A stretch of 64,000 nt of DNA, taken from NCBI GenBank assembly GCA_002749535.1, contig MZZL01000394.1, positions 1-64,000 of the forward strand, read 5' to 3'. This document shows positions 34,627 to 45,118 of this stretch, one piece after another. Below the pieces are notes generated by a model. The model searched no databases and was not told the DNA's origin. It was given only the letters and a program-made list of their open reading frames with translations. Both the position numbers and the translations under genes were made by a program. Source of the DNA: Apophysomyces variabilis. Lineage: Eukaryota; Mucoromycota; Mucoromycetes; Mucorales; Mucoraceae. Numbering within the stretch: the stretch's first letter is position 1; the number at the start of each line of letters is the position of its first letter.

Positions 34627-35814
34627 ATGACAAACTCAAGCAATTCACCACGGCAACGATCGCCATTGACACACTCTCAACCCTCTGCATTTACCTGGCC
34701 GATCCCCTCTCCCCCTCCAAACAAACAAGACATTTCGGTTAAAGAAATCCTAGAGACCTACAAAGACAATCCCGACTTATTAAAACATGTCTTGCTGGCC
34801 AAGGCCGAAGAAGATAAGGTATTTTAGAAAAAAAGGAAGAACCCCATCAAATGTCTATACCCGCTTCCCGCAATATTACTGAAAGTGGAAAAATGTTTGA
34901 CTCTTTAGAAACAAGCTGCTGGAGACACCTTGAAGGCAGAACAAGCGCGCATCTATCTAAAACAAATGGATCTAGAACTGATGCGAGAACAAGCCAAGGC
35001 GCGCTATCCTCAAGAAAGTCATAATAATCATAATAAGCCGAGTTATGCCGGTCATTATGGATTGGCACCCGTTCAACAGCAAGTCCTTGCACGAATCACA
35101 GGCTCTGATCCGTATTATCCTCACCATCACGGACCATCGTCGGCTTACGTGGAGGCTTATCCCGCCGCTCACCACCATCATCAACCACCAGCATCTCCTG
35201 TTGCTTATCCCCATTCTGCCCATCCACTGTGTCCTCCAGAACAGCAGCAACCACAACCATCACAATCCTATCGGTCGGTCTCAAGAAGCCAGCATCCTCA
35301 CCGCCTTCAGCCACCGGCTCCACAGTCGTCCACACCTCTCTCTCCCACGATAGAAAGTCGTAAGCGTGGTCGAGGCTCGTTAAGTGATGAACAAGACCGA
35401 TTATCTCATAACAAAGTCATGGAGGCATTGAAGGCCAAGCTCAAACGAGGTTCTCCTTTGACAACCACTCCACCCTCTTTCCGACCACCACCATCGGAAA
35501 CACAAATGGAAAAGAACAAGAGAGCTCGCAGTCTACCCAAGCCGCCATCACAGCAGCCAGAAGAGCCGTCTTCGTCTCCTTCACCAAGATCCGCCAAACC
35601 CATCCTGCCTCCCATTGATACCAGCGTCGGCCGTATCCGTTCTCCACCTCCCTCATCCTCTGCAAATCCGGTGTCGTCCCTACGTAACTATCCCTCCACT
35701 TCTCCAGCTAACCATGCCTTGGCTAACGAACGCCGATCCACGCCCTCTCCACCCTTGTCGGATACAACGGATACACCAAAAGAATCATCCACACAAATGG
35801 CGATGGAAGCCTAG
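34627..35814 (+). CDS. Pro/Ser/Gln/His-rich protein with an N-terminal helical module
   Basis: Exons 34627-34818 and 34909-35814 (90-nt intron, AAG|GTATTT to TTTAG|AAACAA) give 365 aa. Residues about 33-90 form one charged helical block (VKEILETYKDNPDLLKHVLL through LKAEQARIYLKQMDLEL and MREQAKARYPQE), the only part likely to fold. The rest is low complexity: His-rich runs, PPEQQQPQP, many SP and PS pairs, and two basic patches (ESRKRGRGSLSDE and EKNKRARSLPKPP) that look like nuclear localisation signals. It is probably a nuclear regulatory or adaptor protein, but no DNA-binding domain is visible and I do not recognise the family. Confidence 0.7.
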
Positions 35815-35966
35815 TTGCTATATATACACTCACCTATATATACATATATATACTCTTTTGCTGTTTTCGGAGCTTTGCTTTTCCTTTTCTGGTTTGCTTT
35901 TTGCTTTCTATTTTTTTTTTTTTTTTTTTTTTGGCTTGCTTATTCGGGTTGTTATGGGGTTTTCTT

Positions 35967-36101
35967 NNNNNNNNNNNNNNNNNNNNNNNNNNNNNNNNNN
36001 NNNNNNNNNNNNNNNNNNNNNNNNNNNNNNNNNNNNNNNNNNNNNNNNNNNNNNNNNNNNNNNNNNNNNNNNNNNNNNNNNNNNNNNNNNNNNNNNNNNN
36101 N
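35967..36101. other. assembly gap of 135 N, flanked by a diverged repeat
   Basis: A run of undefined bases. Left of it is poly-T followed by a GGCTTGCTTATTCGGG-like segment (35933-35966); right of it is poly-T followed by GGCTTACTTAGTCGCG (36123-36138), a similar order of words. The two flanks look like diverged copies of one unit, so the gap probably hides a poly-T-rich tandem repeat that the assembler could not cross. It lies in the shared 3' region of two convergent genes. Confidence 0.7.
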
Positions 36102-36227
36102 TTTTTTTTTTTTTTTACTTTTGGCTTACTTAGTCGCGTTATCCTGGGGATCTCTTTTCTTCCTTTTTTTTTTGGTTTCTTTTCCCTTCTTTATCATATA
36201 TACTTTTGCAAAAATATATATCTTTAT

Positions 36228-37886
36228 CTAATCTTCCTTTTTCGATATAACGGTGGCTGGTGTAGCTGGAGATGGCGCTGGTTGACCATCTTCTCTCGTA
36301 CTCCTGAGTAACCAGATCATGATACTCACAATTACTGTAAACCCAATAAACACTGGAGTCCAATGCTTCTGCAAAAACAGAACAAACGGCTGCATCGCTT
36401 GGTTTTTTCCTATGGGTAAGGTGGAAGCTCCTTCGAGACGGCCAGCCATGGAATCTTCTAGCGCGTGTACAATGACCTCTGCTTGCTCTAAACTAAATCG
36501 ATTGCCTTCTGCGTCACGATCAAAGTAGAGATTGTTCTATGAAAATAAGTAGCAAAGGGTTAGGATCTAGACACGCTTATCTTCTTCCTTGCTTTTCTTT
36601 ACCGCTGGGTCCAAAATCACTACGGCAGGCATCTGAGATTGCGTGATCCCGTAGGTACGATAGATATAGTTATTGTAGGCCACACCATCTATTTCAGCAA
36701 ACAAAGCCGTGACATTGGAATGATCTCGCCAAAACTCGGCAGTCCTGCGAAATGGTTGATGACTTGACTCATCCTTGAAAATTCCCAAGACCACCAAACG
36801 ATCCGCTCGCAATAACTTGGCGGAGTTCTGCCGCTCGACCCTGCTCACTAAGGGAAAGCTTTCCTTCTGAACCCAGCCCGCCAGATGCTCGGTAGACCAT
36901 GTTTCTCCAATATAAGGAAGGAATCGGTCATCCTTCATAACAAAGGTCCCTAGTCCAATTCGAGCAATTGCCTCTGGATCGTTTGTGACCCAGAAAGGAA
37001 CGCGGTCTAAAAATCGAGGTGCAGCTTCTTTAAGCACGTCCTGACAACAGAAGATACGGGGTATTAGACTCGTTTCCACGCTTCTTTTTGTTTCCATTAT
37101 CTACCAAGCTACTTGAGTCTTCGTCATAAACATGGATCAGATTCACTTGGTTTTCGTTTGTCAATTGGGCTAGAGAGTCATAGGTTACTTTTCCTACTAC
37201 TGGCCTAATGAGAAATAAAAGAGAAAGAGCAGAGTGTAAGTTGCAATCCATAGATCTATTCTTTTTTTTTTCCTTGATGAACGAACCTCGTCATTTTCTG
37301 AACATATCTCAACATGTCGTCTAAGGATCGTTCACCCGTATAGTCAAACGAGGATCCATGGGCCATACTATTCATGCAGAGAGGATGAGCAAACAGGCAA
37401 ATAAAAAAAATGCATTATTGACTTGATTACAATCGAAGTGTTGGCAAACCCGAGACGTTGTAGTCCGTGCATAAGGCTAATAACCCCTCCCCCAAAAAAA
37501 TAGATCAGAATTTTATATATACGGTCAGTTACTTTCCCCCCTTTTTTTTCTTTTTTCTTTAATGCCCTGTTTACCTCGGCTGATTTCACAGTTCACTTCG
37601 CCTATAGCGACGTTATCGCTCACTGTCTCGGCAAGCTGCTCCCAGATCGGTTGAAGACGTTGACAATGACCACACCATGGAGCATAAAATTTGATAAACC
37701 ATTGCTGGTCGGAACGAACGGCACTGAGCATGTCGCCAGTCATCTCGACAGAACGACGTTCGGCCTGACTAGCACTGGGATGCAGATATATTTGTTATAT
37801 ATACGGAAACGGCAGACCAATTTTCTACACATTTACTTTGCCAGAGTCACCACGCTGAACAGCAAGACGAGGGTATGTAGCAGCAT
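36228..37886 (-). CDS. TMX3-like ER transmembrane thioredoxin (PDI family)
   Basis: Membrane-anchored disulfide oxidoreductase of the ER. Exons: 37837-37886, 37575-37774, 37431-37476, 37287-37367, 37105-37204, 36573-37040 and 36228-36536, in frame, 417 aa. The first 16 residues are a signal peptide (MLLHTLVLLFSVVTLA). One thioredoxin domain follows with active site WFIKFYAPWCGHCQRL and the cis-Pro region GLPTLRF. About 230 residues of redox-inactive thioredoxin-like folds come next (LIHVYDEDSSS, LGTFVMKDD, VVLGIFKDE). A single membrane segment (WTPVFIGFTVIVSIMIWLL) precedes a Pro-rich cytosolic tail ending KKED, a KKxx ER-retrieval signal like the KKKD end of animal TMX3. The last intron uses a weak donor (CGT|GTCTAG); without it the protein stops before the anchor. 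Confidence 0.85.
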
Positions 37887-38556
37887 TCGTGAACAAGGGA
37901 AAAAAAAAAAGGTGCAATACCCGATTTTTCCGTTTTCTTTTTTCTGGCGTGTAACAGAAATTTTTGGCGTGCAGATAAAAAGATGAGGTGCACGCAAACC
38001 ATTTTGTCAGTGACAACCAACAAACATTTCCTATGCTACTCATTGAAAATAGGTCTACGACATGTTTTCCTAGGTTTATCCAGCATATTTGCCTTAAGTA
38101 AATACTATGTATAAGGACTTACTGCTTCTAGAGTATGTTGCTTTTCATCCACGATGCAGTCCATAGGATCATGTCTACCCATAGGCGTCTACAGTTAGCT
38201 CCTTTTCGCATCTTCATACAGAAATTAGACACTCATTGAAAAACCCAAAAGAAACACCTTCAAATCCACTTCTAATCTGAGAAAAGCATTGGTACAGAAA
38301 ACGCTGGCGTTCTTAAAATACATCAGGCAAGCATTGATTTTTCACAGGGACGGAATCAATTTTTTTGGGAAAGTGTACATTGATTTATTACAACAACTGT
38401 TCAGTCGTTCCAATTTGGTAACAAAGTCAATAAAATGCAAGAAGTGGTGCATAATAAGCGTGTTTTACGTTCTTTTTTCCTTCATCTTCTTATATAAAGA
38501 GGTGTCGTGGGAGGATGGAATGAAGTAAGAAAAAAGGGGAAGGAGAGAAAGTAGGT
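37887..38556. other. intergenic, promoter of the TMX3-like gene
   Basis: A 20-codon minus-strand frame starting at 38182 (MGRHDPMDCIVDEKQHTLEA) ends at a consensus donor (GCA|GTAAGT at 38121-38122), but no downstream exon fits convincingly. It may be a leader exon or chance. Otherwise nothing seen. Confidence 0.3.
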
Positions 38557-40347
38557 TTAAGCTTGGTAGGTGGAGGCCGAGACGTTACCACCACGACCAG
38601 TCCAGTTGGTGTGGACCCACTGGCCAGGTGCATCCAAGAGTTCGTAGGTGTGGGCACCAAAGTAGTCGCGTTGTGCCTGAAGAAGGTTAGCGGGAAGCTT
38701 CTCCTTACGGTAGCCATCGTAGAAGTTCAAGGCGGTAGAAAGGGCAGGGGTGGGGATACCCAAAAGGACGGCCTGAGCAACGACATTTCTCCAGGCAGTT
38801 TGGGCCTTGGCAGTGGCATCACGGAAGAAGGGATCGAACAACAAGTTCTCAAGATCGGGCTTGTTGGTGTAGGCATCCTTGATCTTGCCCAAGAAGGCAG
38901 AACGGATGATACATCCTCCACGCCACATCAAAGCAATACCGGCATTGTTCAAGTGCCAGTCGTAGTCCTTGGCAGCCTGGCGCATCAACATGAAACCTTG
39001 AGCATAGGACACAATCTTGGCGGCGTACAAAGCCTGGCCGAGCTGAGCGATGAATTCCTTCTTGTCACCAGTAAACTTGGCATCGGTGGGGCCAGCAAGG
39101 ATCTTGGAGGCACGGGTACGTTCTTCCTTGAGGGAGGAAAGGCAGCGAGCATACACGGCCTCGCCGATCAAAGTAACGGGAATACCACGGTCAAGGGAAT
39201 CAATACCGGTCCACTTGCCAGTACCTTTCTGACCAGCAGTGTCTCTGATCTTCTCAACAATGGGAGTACCATCGGTATCCTTGAACTTGAGAATATCGCG
39301 GGTGATCTCGATCAAATACGAGTCCAACTCACCCTTGTTCCATTCCTCAAATTGAGCTGCCATCTCGTCAGCGGTGAGTCCGAGACCCTCCTTCATGATC
39401 TGATACACTTCACAAATCAACTGCATGTCACCATATTCTACAAAAACCATAAAATATGATTGGCTTGATTAATACCATCATTTCCTTTTTGTTGCTTCCG
39501 GGAAATATTAAATAGATTGCTTACCAATGCCGTTGTGGACCATCTTCACATAGTGGCCAGCGCCAGTCTCACCAACCCAGTCACAGCAGGGAGCACCATC
39601 GGGAGCCTTGGCGGCGATAGCCTGGAAGATGGGCTTGATGTGCTCCCAGGCAGCGTTGTTACCACCGGGCATGAGGGAGGGACCATAGCGAGCACCTTCC
39701 TCACCGCCGGAAACACCAGAACCGACAAACAAGATACCCTTTTCTTCAAGTTCCTTGGTACGGCGGATAGAGTCGGGGAAGTGGGAGTTACCGCCATCAA
39801 TGATGATATCACCCTTCTCCAAGTGGGGCAGGAGCTGGTCAATGAAGGCATCGACAGCAGAACCGGCCTTAACCAACAACATCACCTTTCTGGGGCGCTT
39901 CAACTTGGCACAAAGCTCCTCGATGGAATGAGCACCGACAATGTTGGTACCTTGATGATACATCAGAGAGAGAGTCAGTTGCTATCAAACCAAATAGAAC
40001 ATCACCGAACACGTATCCCGCGGGAGCTCGGTCTTTTCTTATTAATTTATGCTCAGCTTACCCTTGGCCTCGTTCTCCAAAAACTGGTCGACTTTGGAAG
40101 TGGTGCGGTTGTAGGCGCAGACGACGAAACCGTTATCGTTCATGTTGAGGATAAGGTTTTGGCCCTAGTGTATGGCGTTAATGCCTGATTGTTTTAGATA
40201 GCGGCTCCCGAGAAAGCCGATAACTTACCATGACAGCCAAACCAATGAGACCGATATCAGCGCTGTAAAAGTGATAAGGACGCGTTTAATGATGATATGC
40301 ATAGGGTGTAGGGCGGGATAGGGAGGAACTTACACAGCTTGAGACAT
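38557..40347 (-). CDS. GND1: 6-phosphogluconate dehydrogenase, decarboxylating
   Basis: Third step of the oxidative pentose phosphate pathway: 6-phosphogluconate plus NADP+ to ribulose 5-phosphate, CO2 and NADPH; cytosolic. Exons on the minus strand: 40334-40347 (14 nt), 40229-40262 (34 nt), 40062-40164, 39525-39950 and 38557-39437, giving 485 aa, the usual length. The N terminus [20 protein letters not shown] is the NADP-binding GxAxxGxN motif, assembled across three exons. Catalytic and signature segments are intact: [28 protein letters not shown], the Lys/His block [16 protein letters not shown] and, near the C terminus, [12 protein letters not shown]. The front-loaded tiny exons are a common pattern in highly expressed fungal genes. 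Confidence 0.97.
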
Positions 40348-41352
40348 ATTGAGTGTATAAAGGAAAAAAGAGAGAGAAGAATAAAGAAAGCAGTAAAGAG
40401 GACTGACTTGAGAAATAAAACAAAAAGGCGTGGGGAAGGGACGGTGAAAGAGATGATGTAAGCTAGTTGATTTGGTTGGATAATCATCGGGTGCGTATAG
40501 ATGTTTTGCCACTATTTAGCCGCTTGAAAATTACGCGTGTTTTCTCAGCTTTTGCCGCCTCTTTTGGCTTTCTTTCTATTTGCTTTTGTTTGTCTTGTTC
40601 TTCTTTCTATGATTCTACCTTGTTGTGTTTCTTTATGTTCAGACGAGGAGTGGGAAACAAGGTTTCCTTTTGAAATAGATTTGAAAATGACAGCCAATGG
40701 ATTTTCTATTTCATGTCCTTATCCGATTGATCTTTGGGTTTTGAATTCCAGCTTCCCCAAAAGGGCTTTTCCGCCCAACATCGTCGGTCTAAAATTGAGA
40801 CGGGAGATGTTTAGTAAGCGTTTACTTTTGATGTTTTCCCCTCATTAGCCAGATTTTCCCAGTCGGGATTCACTAATCAAACATGTCATCCAAACTCAAA
40901 AATCGTAATCAAATAGCTTAGTCACCCCTTTCTTTAATCATTTTACCCGTTTCTTAATGCATACCAGACGCTTCTGAATTGTGCATGTTCCTACTAACTA
41001 TGCGAATGCATTGATGTACGAGGATCTAGAAAATCGGATAGCCATAAGATTGTCTATAAAGTGTCGAAGCATCTATTGCTGTGTTTTCTTATGTCATTCT
41101 ATCTAATTCGTTCCGTGCAAACGATAAAATACCAATATTCAACATGGAAACAATGAACGTGAATAAGTAAACACAAAAGGAAAACAAGGCGATGGAGAGA
41201 GAAAAGAGAGTAGAGAGGAAGGCATCTGACAGGATCAAGTGCTCACCTTGCCACCGTCACAACGAAAATCATGCACTGGGCGCTCTTTGCCTCTTTTCTG
41301 TTACCCCACTTTTGGTTTTGCAAACTAACCCCCCCAACCCTATACAAACGAC
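40348..41352. other. divergent promoter region, no gene seen
   Basis: One kilobase between the starts of 6PGD (-) and the DinB-like gene (+). The plus-strand open frames near 40467-40848 are pyrimidine-rich shadow frames without recognisable content. No RNA gene or repeat found. Confidence 0.4.
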
Positions 41353-42065
41353 ATGGCTATTAAGAAAGTAGCAAATCACACATTGCAACAAGCGATCGAT
41401 CTTGTCCATCTCGTCAACGACGACGTGTACATACGATACTCTACTGTTTATCCTGGTAGTACCATCGGTAAACACGTGAGGTTTGATCAGTCTCACTACC
41501 ACTACTTGTTCCTCACACAATAGAAATACAGACATTTGTATGATCACTTTCGTCTATTGTACCTAAACACCCCAGAACAAGTGACCAGTGCATCAGAATG
41601 GACCGTAGACTTTGACAAACGGGACCGCCATGTAAAAGTCAAATTTCCTATTTATCTGGTTATGCTCTTGAATATTGATCCTGCCCTTGTTTTAAACTAG
41701 AACCCGATGGAGACGGACCGGCAAAAAGCAATTGCAATCCTAAAAGATATGCAAACGATCATTGATAATGAACAGTTGACATTGGATGCTCCTCTCACCT
41801 TGGCAGCCTCCATTGATGCAGCGGATCCAACAAAATACCATTATACCTCTTCTTTCGGCCGTGAATTATGGTATTGCTGTATTCATGCGGTAACTTGTGA
41901 ATCTATAAAGTCTTCTCCTATTTCCAAAAACTGACACTAGTTGGTTAGATACACCATTTTGCCGCTATTAAGGCTATCTGCATAGAGTCTGGAATCTCAC
42001 TGCCAGAGGATTTTGGTGTGGCGCCGTCGACCATGCATGATCGACCAATGAAAAAACAGGAGTAA
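41353..42065 (+). CDS. DinB-fold putative metal-dependent protein
   Basis: Four exons, 41353-41475, 41524-41631, 41701-41889 and 41949-42065, join in frame to 178 aa. DinB-fold proteins are four-helix bundles with a metal held by three histidines; many are thiol-dependent enzymes or have unknown roles. The His ligands are visible: the first in STIGKHKYRHLYDHF (about residue 41, across the exon 1/2 junction) and the pair in CIHAIHHFAAIKAI near the C terminus, across the last junction. The end EDFGVAPSTM matches the family tail. A central DFDKRDRHNP...ETDR segment is also typical. All exon phases are zero, and introns sit next to both metal-binding segments. No neighbour suggests a substrate. 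Confidence 0.8.
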
Positions 42066-42435
42066 TAAACTACCTTTCTCATAACATGAATATCTCTGTT
42101 TCTATCTTGCGGGCCGAAAGTGGTGCCGTACTTATAGGACATACCAAAGCTCATCCCAAAATTGGCAAACTTTCGGTGTACCCTCCTTTCACAATGGCAA
42201 CGGTTTAAACTAAACAAGTGAGCACGGTTATATCTGGCATGCTATTCACAACCGTGTGATCCAGACTTTCAGTATAGTAAACAATAAAAAAAGTATAGAT
42301 TTAGTATGTTACATTTGAAAGGAAAAAAACATGGCTAGAAAGCTCGAGGACCATGCTCCAGCGTTTCTCATGTCAACCATTGGCTTGTCCCCTATATTCC
42401 CTCGCATTGTCTTTTTCTTTCATTATCTTCTATCT
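42066..42435. other. shared 3' region of convergent genes
   Basis: 370 nt between the stops of the DinB-like (+) and PHO88 (-) genes. No recognisable gene; A-rich runs near 42284-42330 fit polyadenylation regions. Confidence 0.4.
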
Positions 42436-43091
42436 CTAATCCTTCTTAGCGTGGTTGGCATCGGCATCAGCAGCGGGAGCGTTCGCGTTGTTATCACCAG
42501 AGCCACCAAATAAAGCACCAAAAGGATTTTCGGCCTTGAAAGGTCTCTTGAGGTCACCTTCAGGTGCATCTCCCCACAAATGAATCAAAGCAATCTTATG
42601 GGTGAGCAAATTCTTCACTGGCAAAATAGCTTGCAACAACAAAGGCTGAGTGAACTTGAACTGCCAGTGCATCAAGGAGATCATGGCAATGGAAGTGGCA
42701 GTGGATTGGATGAACTTCTTGACCTGCGCAACATCATAATCCATGTTCGTCGTCACCACTGTCTGAGGCTCACCAGTGGGTCCGGAGAAACTAGGTGCAG
42801 GTTGTTCGACATAGCGCAGTGCCGTTGTATCTGAACCAAAACGTCATTCAATGAGCCCCAACCAAAACTCATACAATAAAGCCCTCTCTTTTCCTTACCA
42901 TTCTTCTTCTTAATCAAAGCAATCAAGAGGTATGCCATAAGAATTACCACTACCTGTGCGCCATAGTAACCCAGTCTTGCCATCATCAAGGTATTAGGGT
43001 CCTCCCAGTCGATCTTCTTGGCAAACTGCATTGTCAGAATGACAAACGCAAGGTTGAAAATAGGTGAAGAGAGGAAGCTTGGCGACCCCAT
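42436..43091 (-). CDS. PHO88/SND3 ER membrane protein
   Basis: ER membrane protein known in yeast as Pho88, needed for phosphate transport, and as Snd3, a component of the SRP-independent targeting route. Exons 42899-43091 and 42436-42830 (68-nt intron, AATG|GTAAGG to TTCAG|ATACA) give 195 aa. The N terminus has a hydrophobic stretch (FNLAFVILTMQFAKKIDWEDP) and a second membrane segment (GAQVVVILMAYLLIALI). Family signatures include RLGYYGAQ, TTNMDYDVAQ, the block ISLMHWQFKFTQPLLLQAI and KIALIHLWGDAPEGDLKRPF. The tail is Ala/Asn/Asp-rich and ends HAKKD. It lies about 8 kb from the PHO84-like symporter gene, its likely functional partner. Confidence 0.93.
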
Positions 43092-45118
43092 GATACAACG
43101 AACAAAGATTGAAAAAGGGAAGGGGAGTAAGAAGGAAGAAAACAAGTAACCTTTCTGTTGGAGGACCTTTTTTTTTAACCTTTGGCGGAGGTTTAAACGT
43201 GGAGAATGACGTGGCTGTCGTTTCAGCACTTTTAGAGCAAAAAGCTGGAATAGTATAAAAAAGAACAGGTCAATTATTGAAGATATTATTTAAAGCGAGA
43301 GTCTGATACACGGTTATACAATGGTCCTTGTTGCAAGGATGAGCTTGGTGATGTCCATCTCCATGGATGCAATCTCCGCCATAGTATAGAAGAATTTAGT
43401 CCAATCAGGATGAGGATTTGCCCCGTGCGAGGCTCGCGACGTGGATGAACTTCACACGTCATGGCTGCTATTCTGTTACTGCCAGCCTCAAACATACCCA
43501 GTTAATCCACGACAGAACAAAAGAAGGATTACATACTTATCTCCTACAGGTTGGATCATAATGAAACAATACGAGTGATCATTGTTCGTAAGCTAAAGCA
43601 TGTTCCAATTACCCTTTTTAGTTTGGATACATTACCATTGGTAAACAAACAAACAATATTTATCGGATAGAATTGGTCCATCCATGGAGATGTCGTAGGT
43701 TAGCGGTAACAAGGCAAACTGAAGTTTCCCTCAAAACCGGTAATTATCCGTTTATTTGGCAATGAATACACCAGCCTCGCTTAACGGAGGAATTTATCCG
43801 ACCATTGACATCCATCCGCTTATATGGTTAAGCTTTTTAGATATATTTGCTCATATCACGAGTTGACTTCTTATGAGGAACCTTTAATTTGCGCAGCTGG
43901 ACGAATTGTGTCATTCTGTAGGATAATCCGGAGTCGACATGACAAAATGAGTCATAGTCGTAACAGGGACTTCAAGTTACACACCATGTGGTTGCATCTT
44001 GTTACCCTATGCAAATATGCAAAGTTAGCTAATTTCGGATCCTCAAAGTCCATTAGCACAATGGTACCCTACGTTGGCTAGCGACAAAGAAGAGAGTTTG
44101 CCGTACCTGAAAATAACTGATGATTCAGAAACGCTGGATTGCCAAACAAAACAAGGAAATATACTGGTACGATACTTGTTCAGCTTGACTGATGTCCGAC
44201 CTTTCTGATTTTAGTCCATAGTAATACCGTAAATTTATCAAAGATCAGCTAAGGAATATGAACAACATAGAGGTTGCAATGCTACTAATGTTTCACTGAT
44301 CACGGACGACTGCAATGCTTTTTCCGTGGGTTTTGGTTTGTATGGAATGCTCATCAATTATTTTCTGCAAAAGTAAGCGTGAAAAGCAATCCAAACACGG
44401 ACAACCCTGGAAAGTGTTTCACTGCATTGGAATGCTTTACAGGTACCCTATGATCTGTCCAGACATATTTTTGATTCTTGGGGCCTTTACCAAGATCGAG
44501 ACTACATATAACTTTAAGGTGCAATTGACAAAAGCTTCCCCTTTGATAGACTATCAATTATCTACCGCCGACACTGTACAAAAGGCATCAGTCCGCATAG
44601 CTTTTTAAGTCACTGTTAAGGAAATAGTGCATGAAGAAGGTGGTCCATCTTAACCACTCCAAAGACGAAGATGAAGCGAATTGTTGATAATAGTCATTTC
44701 TTCCTTTTATGAAGGTACATGATAATCATTACTTCTTTTTTAAGGACACTCATTAACGTTGGTTTATTTGAATGAATGCGCTTGAAATAGCCAACTGTCC
44801 CTCTCCTGCCTCTTGTTTAAGCCATCTCTTGTTGCTGAAGTGGGTCAAGGTTTGACCATGGTAATTGCTGTTTCTTTCCATCAACAGATCTAAAAGGATA
44901 AAGCAAAGTATATCATGGAAGTTACCGTTCATTATTGTCCATCTCCACTTATTTTGCTTTTCAATTAATATTATCTTGCAGCACATACGCTGAAAGCATT
45001 GGGGCGGATTATGTTATTTAGAAGACAGACGACTGGAAAACGTCTTATGACCTCATTGGCCGCTCGGCTTCAACTGGTTTTTTCGTTCACCTTACGGAAA
45101 CGTCCTCATACTACAAAC
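43092..45118. other. 2-kb intergenic, no gene found
   Basis: Upstream of both PHO88 (-) and glucosidase II (+). Short frames (43286-43495, 43824-44081, 44315-44608, 44753-44986) show no recognisable content or splice-linked partners. The glucosidase frame is open a little upstream of its ATG (from about 44999), giving a possible longer N terminus from ATG 45011. Confidence 0.4.

Noticed and set aside
38563..39459. 298-codon plus-strand open frame opposite 6PGD
   Set aside because: It is exactly antisense to the conserved 6PGD exon, its content is Gly/Ser/Val-rich as expected from the reverse complement of biased codons, and it has no family features.
39517..40188. 223-codon plus-strand open frame opposite 6PGD
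   Set aside because: Antisense to 6PGD exons and introns; shadow of codon bias.
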